NCBI RefSeq assembly: GCF_944384735.1 | Contig: NZ_CALWUN010000013.1 | Coordinates: 1-41,861, forward strand | DNA from: an uncultured Agathobaculum sp. | Lineage (GTDB): Bacteria > Bacillota > Clostridia > Oscillospirales > Butyricicoccaceae | DNA length: 41,861 nucleotides | Direction of reading: 5' to 3' | Shown: in pieces, positions 23,059 to 31,754 of the stretch | Layout of the letters: each line of letters opens with the position of its first letter | Numbering within the stretch: the stretch's first letter is position 1 | Translations under genes and position numbers: made by a program | The notes under the pieces: generated by a model | What the model saw: the letters and a program-made list of their open reading frames with translations, nothing else | Databases searched by the model: none | Told to the model about the DNA's origin: nothing

Positions 23059-24543
23059 TCAGTTTTTCGTCCAGCTGCCGTCCGGCAGCGCGGTGTATTG
23101 CTGCGGCTCGGCTGCGGCCTGCCGGCAGAGTTCGAGCGCGGCCTCCAGCTGCCGGTCGACCATATAGCTTTGGCCGTCCAGCTGCTGCACCGCCCCGTCC
23201 AGCGCAGCCAGCACCTCGGGCGAGGCGTACAGGCCGGCCCCCAGCCCAAGGCTGCCGCGCAGCGCAGATACCGCGTCGAGCACAGTGCCGTCAAAGGTAT
23301 CGGTCGCCGCGTCGAGCAGGCCGAGCAGCACCAGCCGCTCAGTCATGGCGTAGACATTGTCCGACCGGTCGCCGAAACGCAGCGTCACCGATGTGTCCAA
23401 CGGCTGCAAGCTTGCGGTATCCACCGACAGCAGGGGGTTCTCCACCTGCACATCCGGCGTCAGGCCGATGCCCTCCCAGCAGCCCTGTTTGGGCAGCTCC
23501 AGCTGCAAGGTGGTGATGACCAGCTTATCGCCGTTGGGCAGGCCCAGATGGTACTGCCCCTGCCCCTTGCCATAGGTCTGGGTGCCGAGCAGCACAGCCG
23601 TCCCGGTGTCCTGCAGGCTGCCCGCCAGCAGCTCCGCAGCCGAGGCGGTGCCGCCATCGACCAGCACGACGATTTTGTTCAGCGGCAGGCCGCCGCCGGT
23701 CGAAAAGCGCTGCTCCAAGCCGCCCATATCCTCGCGCCAATGCACGCCGGCCAGATATGCGTCCGGCTGCTGCACCATCGCGTTGGTCATATCAAACGCC
23801 ACGTCGATCACGCCGCCGCCGTTGCCGCGCAGGTCAAGGATGACCGCGCGCGTATTTTTCTCATCCAGCCTGTCCCAAAGCGCCTCGAAAGCCGCCCAGT
23901 CGCGCTCCGAGCCCATCGCGCTGACCTTGATGTATTCCACGCCCTCGTCCAGCGTTTCGCCGGACACATAGACCTGCTGGATCGGCCGCCGCACGCAGGT
24001 AACGGTCAACTCTTCGTCCTGCCGCCGCACCGTGATGGCCACGCTGGTGCCCGCCTCGCCGCGCAGCAGCGCGGCCACATCGGTATTGGCCATACCGGCC
24101 GCGTCCTGCCCGTCGATCGCAATGATCAGGTCACCGGCCAGCAAGCCCGCCTGCTCGGCCGAAGAGTCCGGCATCACGCTGACGATCCGCACGCCGTCCT
24201 CCGTCTGCTGCAGGGTCACGCCGATGCCGACATAGTCCTCCAAGGTCGAAAAGCCCTGTGAATATTCCTCGCTCGACAGATACATCGAGTGCGTGTCAAG
24301 CAGGGACAGGATATCGTTGATGACCTGATACATCTCGTCCGGATGCTCCTGCAGGTACTTGTTGATGTAATTTTGCAGCACATAGGGATTGTTTTCCGTC
24401 ATAAAACCATAACGGTCGATCATTTCCCAAACGCTGTCGAACCACGTTTCCTTTTCCCCGTCCAGCGTAATCGCGCCCGCGGGCGCAGTGCACAGCGAAG
24501 CTGCCAGCGCCAGTGCCGCCAGTCTCTTTGCAATCTTTTTCAT
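23059..24543 (-). CDS. ctpA: S41 C-terminal processing peptidase, exported
   Basis: This 494-residue protease starts at ATG 24543-24541 (MKKIAKRLAALALA...), with GGGGA upstream, and has a signal peptide ending near Ala24. A PDZ domain occupies about residues 105-180 (YVGIGVTLQQTEDG onward, with the core GLLAGDLIIAIDG). The peptidase core shows DLRGNGGG (about 237-244), the nucleophile Ser301 in DGGTASAAELLAG and the general base Lys326 in TQTYGKGQG. Such enzymes trim or degrade envelope proteins and activate sporulation or cell-wall proteins. A C-terminal region of about 100 residues is peptidoglycan-associated in related proteins. The preceding gap carries the hairpin cluster at 24595-24769. 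Confidence 0.93.
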   Translation of the reverse strand: MKKIAKRLAALALAASLCTAPAGAITLDGEKETWFDSVWEMIDRYGFMTENNPYVLQNYINKYLQEHPDEMYQVINDILSLLDTHSMYLSSEEYSQGFSTLEDYVGIGVTLQQTEDGVRIVSVMPDSSAEQAGLLAGDLIIAIDGQDAAGMANTDVAALLRGEAGTSVAITVRRQDEELTVTCVRRPIQQVYVSGETLDEGVEYIKVSAMGSERDWAAFEALWDRLDEKNTRAVILDLRGNGGGVIDVAFDMTNAMVQQPDAYLAGVHWREDMGGLEQRFSTGGGLPLNKIVVLVDGGTASAAELLAGSLQDTGTAVLLGTQTYGKGQGQYHLGLPNGDKLVITTLQLELPKQGCWEGIGLTPDVQVENPLLSVDTASLQPLDTSVTLRFGDRSDNVYAMTERLVLLGLLDAATDTFDGTVLDAVSALRGSLGLGAGLYASPEVLAALDGAVQQLDGQSYMVDRQLEAALELCRQAAAEPQQYTALPDGSWTKN

Positions 24544-24594
24544 CGTAATCCCCATTTCAGAGAACCATGCGCACCTTGCGCGCCTATTCCAATA

Positions 24595-24769
24595 GACAAT
24601 TCTTCAAACTGAAGAATTGTCATCAAAAGCCGCGGCATGTACGTGGCTTTTGATACAAGAAGGAAGAAAAGTTTCGCTCGTCGGAACTTTTCTTCCTCCG
24701 GGTTTCATCCGCGCCCACGGCGCGGTGGAACCCCCACTCGTTCCAACCTGTACGGTTGGAACGAAGTGG
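24595..24769. repeat. cluster of four perfect hairpins between argS and ctpA
   Basis: Hairpins lie at 24595-24621 (GACAATTCTTCA arms), 24622-24654 (ATCAAAAGCC arms), 24661-24697 (AGGAAGAAAAGTT arms) and 24734-24769 (CGTTCCAACC arms extended by CCACT/AGTGG). The 27 bases at 24666-24692 match the reverse complement of 38739-38765 at 26 of 27 positions. It is a dispersed repeat; a terminator role for argS is possible, but no clear T run is seen. Confidence 0.75.
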
Positions 24770-26467
24770 TCACATCGTTTCCGGCGCCTCCACCCCGATC
24801 AGCCCGAGCGTGTTGGCGACCGCCTGCCGGGTGGCGAGGCACAGCGCCAGACGCGCCGCGCACAGCTTTTCGTCGTCGCACTTGATGCGGCAGGCATTAT
24901 AGAAGTGGTGGAACTGCTGCGCCAGCGCGACCGCGTACTTGTTCAGGCGCGACGGATCGCGGCTGACCGCCGCCTGCACGATCTCCTCGGGCAGCAGCGC
25001 GATCTGCTTGATGAGCTGACGCTCGTCCGCGCCGGTCAGCACCGACAGGTCGGCCGCAGCCGGGTCGGGCATGGTCACGCCGTCCTCGGCGCAGTTCCTG
25101 ATGACCGAGCAGATACGCGCGTGCGCGTACTGCACATAGTAGAGCGGGTTGTCCGAGTCCTGCTTGACCGCAAGGTCAAGGTCGAACTCCATTTGGGTCT
25201 CGGCCGCGCGCGAGTTGAAGAAGAAGCGCGCCGCGTCGACCGGGATCTCGTCGAGCAGGTCGGTCAAGGTAAGGCTCTTGCCCGTGCGCTTGGACATGCG
25301 CACAACCTCGCCGCCCTGCATCATGCGCACCAGCTGCATGAGTACGATCTCCAGGCGGTGCGAACCGTCCAGCCCGAGCGCGTCGAGCGCGCATTGCAGG
25401 CGCTTGACGTGGCCGTGGTGGTCGGCGCCCCAGATATTGATGACGCGGTCGAAGCCGCGCTTTTCAAACTTGTTGCGGTGGTAGGCGATATCGGCGGCAA
25501 AGTAGGTGTAAAAGCCATTGGCGCGGCGCAGCACGTCGTCCTTGTCGCAGCCGAAGTCGGTCGAACGCAGCCAGAGCGCGCCGTCCTCGGTCTCGTAGGT
25601 CGCGCCCTTGGCGGTCAGCATATCGATGGTCTCCTTGACATAACCGCTCTGGTGCAGCTCGCTCTCGCGGAACCAGACATCATAGCTGATCTTATAGCGG
25701 CCAAGGTCGCGCTCCATGCGCGCGATGTTGGTCGGCAGGCCGTAGCCCTCGATGATGGCGAAGCGCTCTTCGGGCGCCTTGTCCATCAGGCTGCCGCCGT
25801 ACTGCTCGACGAGGTCGTGCGCGAGCGCCTTGATGTCATCGCCTTGATACCACGAGGGGTCAAACTCGATGGCGCCCTCGCCGCGGATCTGCTGGATATA
25901 GCGCCCTTCGACCGAGTGGGCGAACTTGTCGACCTGATTGCCCGCGTCGTTGATATAGAACTCGCGCGTCACGTCGTTGCCCGACCAGTCGAGCACGGAA
26001 GACAGGCAGTCGCCCAGCACGCCGCCGCGCGCGTTACCCATGTGCATCGGGCCGGTCGGGTTGGCGGAGACGAATTCGACCATTACCTTTTCCGGCTTGT
26101 CAGTCTGGCTGCGGCCATAGTCCGCGCCGCGCTCGAATACGTCGCGCACGGCCTTTTCGTACCAGCTCTGGCCGAGCGTGAAATTCATAAAGCCCGGGCC
26201 TGCAATATCGACCGTGTCAAAGCAGCTGCCGTCCAGCTCAAGGTTGGCCACGACCGCCTCCGCGATCTTGCGGGGCGCCATGCGCAGGGGCTTGGCGCAC
26301 TGCATGGCAAAGGTGGAGGCCCAGTCGCCGTTGGAGGCGTCCTTGGGGGTCTCGACCGCGACGGGCGGGATGTCCCCCTCGGGCAGCTGGCCTGCCGCAA
26401 CCGCCTTATGGTAAGCCGCCTCGACCACACGGGTGGCCTCGGCGCGCGCAAATTCGTATGCGTTCAT
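24770..26467 (-). CDS. argS: arginine--tRNA ligase
   Basis: The 565-residue class I synthetase charges tRNA-Arg. The signature appears as SANPTGPMHMGNARGG (HMGN form, about 114-129), and the anticodon-binding C-terminal domain follows. A KMSK-like RMSKRTGKSLTL occurs near residue 400. The start is ATG 26467-26465. It is the last gene of ddl-murI-DUF1934-argS; the DUF1934-argS pairing (ywiB-argS in Bacillus) is conserved in Bacillota. No T-box is seen before it. Confidence 0.97.
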   Translation of the reverse strand: MNAYEFARAEATRVVEAAYHKAVAAGQLPEGDIPPVAVETPKDASNGDWASTFAMQCAKPLRMAPRKIAEAVVANLELDGSCFDTVDIAGPGFMNFTLGQSWYEKAVRDVFERGADYGRSQTDKPEKVMVEFVSANPTGPMHMGNARGGVLGDCLSSVLDWSGNDVTREFYINDAGNQVDKFAHSVEGRYIQQIRGEGAIEFDPSWYQGDDIKALAHDLVEQYGGSLMDKAPEERFAIIEGYGLPTNIARMERDLGRYKISYDVWFRESELHQSGYVKETIDMLTAKGATYETEDGALWLRSTDFGCDKDDVLRRANGFYTYFAADIAYHRNKFEKRGFDRVINIWGADHHGHVKRLQCALDALGLDGSHRLEIVLMQLVRMMQGGEVVRMSKRTGKSLTLTDLLDEIPVDAARFFFNSRAAETQMEFDLDLAVKQDSDNPLYYVQYAHARICSVIRNCAEDGVTMPDPAAADLSVLTGADERQLIKQIALLPEEIVQAAVSRDPSRLNKYAVALAQQFHHFYNACRIKCDDEKLCAARLALCLATRQAVANTLGLIGVEAPETM

Positions 26468-26482
26468 CTGTTCACTCTCCGT

Positions 26483-26929
26483 TTATGATTTTGTGACCTG
26501 CACCGGCTGGGTGGAGACCACCATTTCAAAATGGTGCTCGCCCATCAGCGAATGGTCGACCTCGACCGTGTAGTCGATCACCAGCTCGCCGCCGTCCGCG
26601 CCGACCGTGTTGCGCACGCGCGAGGTATGCGTGGCGATGGTCATTTCCAGCCCCACCGGCGTCTGGTACAGTCCGACATGCCGTTCGTCCTCGGCAAACA
26701 GCATGTGGGACGGACATGCGCCCGTGCGGATGAGCGCGACCGACTTGCCGTCCAGCTTGACCGTCGTGCGGGTGCCGTCCAGCCCGGTCAGCTCGCTCTC
26801 CTCATAGGCGATGTAATATTTGCCGCCGCGCTCGTAGAGCGTCGCGGCCGTCATTAGGTCGATCTTTTCCTCGTCGCAGCCGGTGAACTGCTGCTTGGAG
26901 GAAATCGACAGCCAAACATCCTTTTTCAT
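26483..26929 (-). CDS. DUF1934 protein (YwiB-like)
   Basis: This 148-residue predicted calycin-like beta-barrel protein is the neighbour of argS in many Bacillota (ywiB in Bacillus subtilis). The preferred start is ATG 26929-26927 (MKKDVWLSISS), with GGAGA at a good distance. The strand pattern (YERGGKYYIAYEESE, TTVKLDGKSVALIRTG, YQTPVGLEMTIATHTS) and length fit the family. The function is unknown. It overlaps the 3' end of no other gene and precedes argS by 15 bases. Confidence 0.88.
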   Translation of the reverse strand: MKKDVWLSISSKQQFTGCDEEKIDLMTAATLYERGGKYYIAYEESELTGLDGTRTTVKLDGKSVALIRTGACPSHMLFAEDERHVGLYQTPVGLEMTIATHTSRVRNTVGADGGELVIDYTVEVDHSLMGEHHFEMVVSTQPVQVTKS

Positions 26930-26952
26930 GTGTTTCTCCGTCCATACCGTGT

Positions 26953-27750
26953 TCAATAGCTTGCAATATCGACCAGCCCAGCACCGACGTCGACCCGCTC
27001 CTGCAGGAACAGCCCGGCCAGCTGGTCAAACCCGTCCGGGTCATCCGAGACAAAGTAGCGCGTCTCCCCCGGCCCCTCGGCCGGGTCAAACTGGGTCGAG
27101 GCAAGGTTGGCCGCCTCCGCGCCCGAGTCGATGAGCGTCACGTCCGGACCCATAAAATCCCCGATGACGGTCTCGAGCAGCGGGTAATGCGTGCAGCCCA
27201 GAATGAGCGTGTCCACGCCTGCTTCCTTGAGCGGCGCGAGGTACTCGGCCACGACCGTTTCAATGACGACATCGCCGCGCTGCACGCGGCCATTCTCGAC
27301 GAGCGGCACGAACAGCGGGCACGCCTGTGTGTACAGCGTCAGGCTGCCGTCCGCGTGGTGTAGGTAGCGTCCGTACGCGCCCGACCGCACGGTCGCGGCC
27401 GTGCCGATCACGCCGACCTTGCCGTTCCGCGTCATCGTCATGGCGCGGCGGCAGGCCGGTTCGACCGTGCCGATGATCGGGATGTCGTTCTCGTGCCCGA
27501 GCAGGCCGAGCGCCACGGCCGACACCGTATTGCACGCGATGATGATAGCCTTCAGGTCAAACTGCCGCAGGAACGCGACGTCCTGCCGCGCATATTTGAG
27601 GATGGTATCCCGTCCGCGGGTGCCGTAGGGCACGCGGCCGGTATCCCCGAAGTAGATGATGTCCTCATCCGGCATGAGCGCATGCAGCCGTCGCACAGCG
27701 GTCAGGCCGCCCATGCCCGAGTCAAACACGCCGATCGCGCGGTTATCCAT
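26953..27750 (-). CDS. murI: glutamate racemase
   Basis: The 265-residue cofactor-independent racemase makes D-glutamate for peptidoglycan. Both catalytic cysteines are present: Cys73 in IIACNTVSA and Cys186 in ILGCTHYPL. The N-terminal GVFDSGMGGLT is typical. The start is ATG 27750-27748 after GAGG; it overlaps the end of ddl by eight bases, so the two peptidoglycan-precursor genes are translationally coupled. Confidence 0.97.
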   Translation of the reverse strand: MDNRAIGVFDSGMGGLTAVRRLHALMPDEDIIYFGDTGRVPYGTRGRDTILKYARQDVAFLRQFDLKAIIIACNTVSAVALGLLGHENDIPIIGTVEPACRRAMTMTRNGKVGVIGTAATVRSGAYGRYLHHADGSLTLYTQACPLFVPLVENGRVQRGDVVIETVVAEYLAPLKEAGVDTLILGCTHYPLLETVIGDFMGPDVTLIDSGAEAANLASTQFDPAEGPGETRYFVSDDPDGFDQLAGLFLQERVDVGAGLVDIASY

Positions 27751-28816
27751 GGTGCTCCTCCAGCGCCAGTTCAATCAGCCGGTCGAGCAGCTCGGGATAG
27801 CGGATGCCCTCATAGCCGAACAGCTTGGGATACATGCTGATCGAGGTAAAGCCCGGAATGGAGTTCAGTTCGTTAAAGACGACCTCGCCCTCCTTGTGCG
27901 TGACAAAGAAGTCGACGCGGGACAGGCCGCGGCAGCCGAGCGCCGCGTATACGCGCAGCGCGTCCTGCCGGACGGTCTCGAGCTGGCGGTCGGTGATGTG
28001 CGCCGGGATGTACAGCTTGGAGCTTTCATCCTTATACTTGGCGTCAAAGGTGTAAAATTCCTGCGTCGGTGCGATCTCACCGACGGTCGACGCGACCGGG
28101 CGCAGGTTGCCCAGCACCGCGCACTCGACCTCATGCCCGTCGATATATTCCTCGACCAGCACCTTGCTGTCCAGCTTGAACGCATCGGTCAGCCCGGCGG
28201 CCAGCTCGAGCATGTTGTTTGCCTTGGCAACGCCGACCGACGAGCCCTGCGAGCACGGCTTGACGAACACCGGGAACGCGCCGAGCGCCTCGGCCGCTGC
28301 GCGCACGACGCCCTCCGCGCCGCGTTCGAAATCGTGGCGCAACGCCAAGTAATACTTGGCCTGCCGCACGCCCGCCGCCTCCACGATCGCCTTGGTGATC
28401 GCCTTATCCATCGAGTTGGCGCTGGCCGCTACGCCGCAGCCAACATACGGGATGCCGGCCAGCTCCAAAAGGCCCTGTATCGTACCGTCCTCGCCGCCCG
28501 CGCCGTGCAGCACGGGGAACACGCAGTCGACGCGCACCGTCTCCGTGCCGCCCTCACGCAGCAGGAGCAGCCCGTGCACACCGCGGTCGGGCGACAGCAC
28601 AGCCGGCACCTTGCCGGGCACGCGCTCCCACGCGCCGGTCTCGATGCGGTCCGGGTCGCAGTCCGGGCAGTAATACCATCTGCCCTCGCGCGTGATGCCG
28701 ACCGCATATACCTCATACTTCCCTTTGTCCAAGTTGCGCAGGATGGAAGCGGCGGACAGGCACGAAATATCGTGCTCACTCGAAATACCGCCGAATAACA
28801 CCGCCAGTTTCATCAT
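27743..28816 (-). CDS. ddl: D-alanine--D-alanine ligase
   Basis: The 357-residue ATP-grasp ligase makes the D-Ala-D-Ala dipeptide for peptidoglycan. The motifs LFGGISSEHDIS, VLHGAGGEDGTIQG, YVGCGVAASANSMDK and EFYTFDAKYKD are present. The Tyr of EFYTFDAKY marks D-Ala (not D-lactate or D-serine) specificity, so this is not a vancomycin-resistance ligase. The C-terminal NELNSIPGFT binds magnesium-ATP. The start is one of two adjacent ATGs (28816 or 28813). It is the first gene of the - strand operon and faces the PadR gene divergently. Confidence 0.97.
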   Translation of the reverse strand: MMKLAVLFGGISSEHDISCLSAASILRNLDKGKYEVYAVGITREGRWYYCPDCDPDRIETGAWERVPGKVPAVLSPDRGVHGLLLLREGGTETVRVDCVFPVLHGAGGEDGTIQGLLELAGIPYVGCGVAASANSMDKAITKAIVEAAGVRQAKYYLALRHDFERGAEGVVRAAAEALGAFPVFVKPCSQGSSVGVAKANNMLELAAGLTDAFKLDSKVLVEEYIDGHEVECAVLGNLRPVASTVGEIAPTQEFYTFDAKYKDESSKLYIPAHITDRQLETVRQDALRVYAALGCRGLSRVDFFVTHKEGEVVFNELNSIPGFTSISMYPKLFGYEGIRYPELLDRLIELALEEHHG

Positions 28817-28863
28817 TTCTCACTCGTCCCTTCCCAATTTTGCTATCTACTCATACAGAAAAC

Positions 28864-28892
28864 ATTATACGCCATTTTTTTTGCAAACACAA
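28864..28892 (-). promoter_or_regulatory. promoter of ddl
   Basis: On the - strand TTGTGT (28892-28887), a 17-bp spacer and TATAAT (28869-28864) lie about 50 bases before ddl. It would drive ddl-murI-DUF1934-argS. Confidence 0.7.
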
Positions 28893-28966
28893 TGCGTCGG
28901 CGCGCTTTTCCGCGCACCGTTCCTACAAAATTTACAATTCCTTCACAGCTTTTTTTGAGATACCCG

Positions 28967-28997
28967 TTGACACCCTATATTATACGAAATATAATAT
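28967..28997 (+). promoter_or_regulatory. consensus promoter with operator of the second PadR operon
   Basis: TTGACA (28967-28972), a 17-bp spacer and TATAAT (28990-28995) form an exact consensus. The inverted repeat ATATTAT (28977-28983)/ATAATAT (28991-28997) spans the spacer and the -10, as expected for autorepression by the PadR protein at 29029. Confidence 0.82.
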
Positions 28998-29028
28998 TAT
29001 TGCAGACACAGAAAAGAGGTGGTCTCCC

Positions 29029-29346
29029 ATGTCATACCCCATCGGCTCCTCGCTGCTCGACGGCATTGTGCTTGCGGTGGTCGAGCGCGAGAGCACCTAC
29101 GGCTACCGTATTACACAGGATGTGCAGAAAGTACTGGAAATTTCCGAATCGACGCTTTATCCTGTGCTGCGCCGCCTGCAAAAGGACGGATGCCTGACGA
29201 CCTACGACGAGGCCTTCGCCGGGCGCAACCGGCGCTATTACAAAATCACCGAGCACGGACGCGCACGGCTGCGCCAGCACCGCATCGACTGGCAGAACTA
29301 CCGCAGCGGCATCGACGCGATCTTTTTTGGAGGGGAAAGCCAATGA
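29029..29346 (+). CDS. PadR-family transcriptional regulator
   Basis: This 105-residue winged-helix protein starts at ATG 29029 after AGAGGTGG. The PadR signature is clear: GIVLAVVERESTYGYRITQDV, then ISESTLYPVLRRLQKDGCL (about 40-58) and GRNRRYYKITEHG (about 66-78). It is followed, with an ATGA overlap, by DUF1700 and DUF4097 genes, the standard PadR-controlled envelope operon of Bacillota. Its operator is probably the inverted repeat at the promoter. Confidence 0.94.
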   Translation: MSYPIGSSLLDGIVLAVVERESTYGYRITQDVQKVLEISESTLYPVLRRLQKDGCLTTYDEAFAGRNRRYYKITEHGRARLRQHRIDWQNYRSGIDAIFFGGESQ

Positions 29347-29999
29347 ACAGAACCGAATATATGGCGGCGCTGCGGCGCGCGCTCGCCGTGCTGCCCGAGG
29401 AGGAACGCGCCAGCGCGCTGCGCTATTACGAGGAATATTTCGACGACGCCGGCCCGGAAAACGAGCAAAAGGTCATCGCCGATCTGGGCGCGCCCGAGCA
29501 GGTCGCCGCGCAGATCCTTGCGGACTACCGCGAGGTGGCTGCCGTGCCGCAGCCGGGCGGCGCGGCGACACAGCCCCAAAAGCGCCGCTGGCGCGGCGTC
29601 AGCCCGTGGCTGCTGCTCGTGCTGGTGCTGCTGGCCATCCCGGTCGGCATCCCGCTCGCGGGTGTGCTCCTCGGCCTGATTGCGGCGGCGCTCGGCGTGC
29701 TGCTGTCAGTCGTGCTGGTGGCCTCCGTGTTTATCGTCATCATACCGCTCTGCCTGCTGGCGGCAGGCGTTATCCTGTGCGGGTTCTCGTTTGCATTGTG
29801 GGGCGCACCCGCCAGCGCGGTCACCACGCTCGGCTGCGGGCTTGCGCTGTTTGCGCTGGGTATTCTGGTAACCCTGCTGATGGTCAAGCTGTGTACGCTG
29901 TTCATCCCGCCGCTGTTCCGGCTGCTGGTCGCAGCCATCCGCTGGCCGTTTGACCGCATCCGCAACCGCAACCACAAAACCGGAGGTGAAACCGAATGA
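29343..29999 (+). CDS. DUF1700 (HAAS-type) membrane protein
   Basis: The 218-residue protein has an N-terminal helical segment MNRTEYMAALRRALAVLPEEERASALRYYEEYFDD (residues 1-35), characteristic of the DUF1700/HAAS domain. Hydrophobic helices follow between about residues 85 and 195, and a basic C-terminus closes it. In Bacillota such proteins sit between a PadR regulator and a DUF4097 adhesin-like protein, as here, and probably control or anchor the partner. The start overlaps padR and the end overlaps the next gene by four bases. Confidence 0.9.
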   Translation: MNRTEYMAALRRALAVLPEEERASALRYYEEYFDDAGPENEQKVIADLGAPEQVAAQILADYREVAAVPQPGGAATQPQKRRWRGVSPWLLLVLVLLAIPVGIPLAGVLLGLIAAALGVLLSVVLVASVFIVIIPLCLLAAGVILCGFSFALWGAPASAVTTLGCGLALFALGILVTLLMVKLCTLFIPPLFRLLVAAIRWPFDRIRNRNHKTGGETE

Positions 30000-30994
30000 A
30001 AAAGCTCGTTTTGGCCTGCTGCGCCGTCGTGGCCATCGGCGGCTGCATGGCGCTGGGCGGCTGGGCCGCAGGCGGCCAGCTGTACGGCTCGTATTACGAC
30101 GGCGCGCTGCACCCGGTCAGCGAAACCATCCGGGACGCATCCCGGCTGATGCGCGACCGCTTGACCTACCACGTCTGGTGGACGGACGGCGCATGGCACA
30201 GCGGCTGGTTCGACGAGGACGCCTTTGAAGCGCGGGTCGAGCATGCCGCGGGCGAAATCGTTGACGATGTGCTCGACGAGTTTGATACCGACTGGGTAGA
30301 GGACTGGCTGGAAACCCGGCACGAAGCCATTCAGAACGACGTTTTCCTGCCCTATATCGGCATCGACACCGTGCAGCGCCTGCGCTTCGAGTTCCCCTCC
30401 GAGGAGGAAGCATACGGGACCGACCCGGTGTGTATCATATTTGGGAGCAACTATGATGTGACCGGCGCGGATATTCTGGAAAGCACGCTGGAAAACGGGA
30501 CATGGACGCTCCGACTCTGCCCGGACGGCGACGAAGATTGCGTTATCACGCTGCCGACCAGCGCCGCCGACATCTTTTCCGGCATTTCGCTTGCTATCGG
30601 CGACCACCCCGTTGACATCGACGGCAGTCTGACCGCTGGGAGCATCGAGGTGGATATGGACAACGGTGCGCTGACCGCCGATACCCTGAACGCCGGCCAG
30701 CTTGACCTAGACATCGGCGGCGGGCGCTTTGCCCCCAGCCGCCTGTGCGTCAGCACGCAGGCCGACATTGAACTGGAGGGCGGCTCGGTCACCTCCACCA
30801 TCGTCACCCCTGGCGACGGTTCCGATCTGGGCTACCAGATCACAGCGGAGGACGGCGTTTTCCTGCTCGACGGCAAAGTGATCGCGGGCGGGGACTCCGG
30901 CCAGCACCACGCCTCCCGCAAGGGCGCGCTTTCCGGCAGCCCGATCCTGCGCGCCAAAATCGACGGCGGCACGCTCGACCTGTTGACCCAGTGA
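29996..30994 (+). CDS. DUF4097-type envelope protein
   Basis: This 332-residue exported protein starts MKKLVLACCAVVAIGGC, with a possible lipobox (IGGC) at residues 14-17. After an N-terminal helical region it shows the repeated short-strand pattern of the DUF4097 beta-helix (GSIEVDMDNGALTADTLNAGQLDLDIGGG, about 220-248). These proteins are made with DUF1700 and PadR in an operon of unknown but probably envelope-stress function. The start overlaps the preceding gene (ATGA). The length is usual for the group. Confidence 0.85.
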   Translation: MKKLVLACCAVVAIGGCMALGGWAAGGQLYGSYYDGALHPVSETIRDASRLMRDRLTYHVWWTDGAWHSGWFDEDAFEARVEHAAGEIVDDVLDEFDTDWVEDWLETRHEAIQNDVFLPYIGIDTVQRLRFEFPSEEEAYGTDPVCIIFGSNYDVTGADILESTLENGTWTLRLCPDGDEDCVITLPTSAADIFSGISLAIGDHPVDIDGSLTAGSIEVDMDNGALTADTLNAGQLDLDIGGGRFAPSRLCVSTQADIELEGGSVTSTIVTPGDGSDLGYQITAEDGVFLLDGKVIAGGDSGQHHASRKGALSGSPILRAKIDGGTLDLLTQ

Positions 30995-31006
30995 CTACCT
31001 TTCCTC

Positions 31007-31035
31007 TTGACGAACCGTGCAAAACAACGTATGAT
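31007..31035 (+). promoter_or_regulatory. promoter of the PspC gene
   Basis: TTGACG (31007-31012), a 17-bp spacer and TATGAT (31030-31035) lie 21 bases before the PspC start, giving a plausible sigma-A promoter separate from the PadR operon. Confidence 0.65.
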
Positions 31036-31056
31036 AAATGAAAAGGAGTTTTTACT

Positions 31057-31254
31057 ATGAACGGCAAGAAATTGTACCGCAGCGAAACCGACCGCATGCT
31101 GTGCGGCGTGTGCGCGGGCATCGGCGAATATTTTGGCCTTGACCCGACGCTCATCCGTCTGGCATGGGCGTTCCTGTGCTTCTTCGGCGGCACCGGCATT
31201 TTGGCCTATATCATCGCCGCGATCATCGTGCCGACGCAGAGCAGCGTCCAGTAA
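31057..31254 (+). CDS. PspC-domain membrane protein
   Basis: The 65-residue protein is essentially one PspC domain: LYRSETDRMLCGVCAGIGEYFGLDPTLIRLAWAFL, then a hydrophobic helix ending AAIIVPTQ. The start is ATG 31057 after AAGGAG. PspC proteins sit in the membrane and take part in envelope-stress response or toxin-related complexes. It lies downstream of the DUF4097 operon and may be induced together with it. A second, larger membrane protein follows. Confidence 0.9.
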   Translation: MNGKKLYRSETDRMLCGVCAGIGEYFGLDPTLIRLAWAFLCFFGGTGILAYIIAAIIVPTQSSVQ

Positions 31255-31285
31255 AACCCCTCCCCAACGAGAGGATGTGCCCCAC

Positions 31286-31666
31286 ATGAGCGAAAACCAG
31301 CAGCCGCTGACCGAGGAACAGGCTGAGTCTGCCGCGGTAGAACCCGTCGATCTGCCCGCAGGAACCGACGAAGCAGCAGACGCAGTCGATCCGACAGAGG
31401 AGCAGCCGGAGGAAGAGGCAGATATCGACCCCGCCGACGTGCACATTTTCGGCATGCCCCGCGTCGGCTTCCACTGCACCGCGTTCGGCGTTGCGGGCGG
31501 CTATATCGTGAGCGGCCTGCTTGGCATGGCAGGCTTTAATCCGCCCGACGCGACCATCTGCGCGGTGGTCTGCGCCGCCATCGGCTATGTGATTGGCCGG
31601 CAGCTGTACAAGCGGGATAAGGCGGCGCGCGACGCGGCAGCCGAAGCGAAAAAAAACGCAGAATAA
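31286..31666 (+). CDS. small acidic two-helix membrane protein of unknown function
   Basis: The 126-residue protein starts at ATG 31286 after GAGAGG. The N-terminal 55 residues are strongly acidic and disordered (DLPAGTDEAADAVDPTEEQPEEEAD), followed by two hydrophobic segments (about residues 65-82 and 90-103) and a Lys/Ala-rich tail. I recognise no family. It may be a membrane adaptor working with the PspC protein encoded 32 bases before it. A perfect terminator follows. Confidence 0.72.
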   Translation: MSENQQPLTEEQAESAAVEPVDLPAGTDEAADAVDPTEEQPEEEADIDPADVHIFGMPRVGFHCTAFGVAGGYIVSGLLGMAGFNPPDATICAVVCAAIGYVIGRQLYKRDKAARDAAAEAKKNAE

Positions 31667-31668
31667 AA

Positions 31669-31706
31669 CAAAAGCAGCGGATGCACGTCCGCTGCTTTTG
31701 TTTTTG
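31669..31706 (+). terminator. terminator after the small membrane-protein gene
   Basis: CAAAAGCAGCGGA (31669-31681) and TCCGCTGCTTTTG (31688-31700) form a perfect 13-bp stem with a 6-base loop, followed by TTTTTG. Confidence 0.93.
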
Positions 31707-31754
31707 TGATATACTGTATACGGTGATTCCACGACAGTAAGGAGAGTGCATCCC

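Noticed and set aside
24595-24769. CRISPR-like array of repeats
   Set aside because: The hairpins have different arms and no constant repeat or spacer length, and no cas gene is near.
27743-28816. VanA-type D-Ala-D-lactate ligase
   Set aside because: The tyrosine of the EFYTFDAKY segment, and the pairing with murI, point to an ordinary D-Ala-D-Ala ligase.
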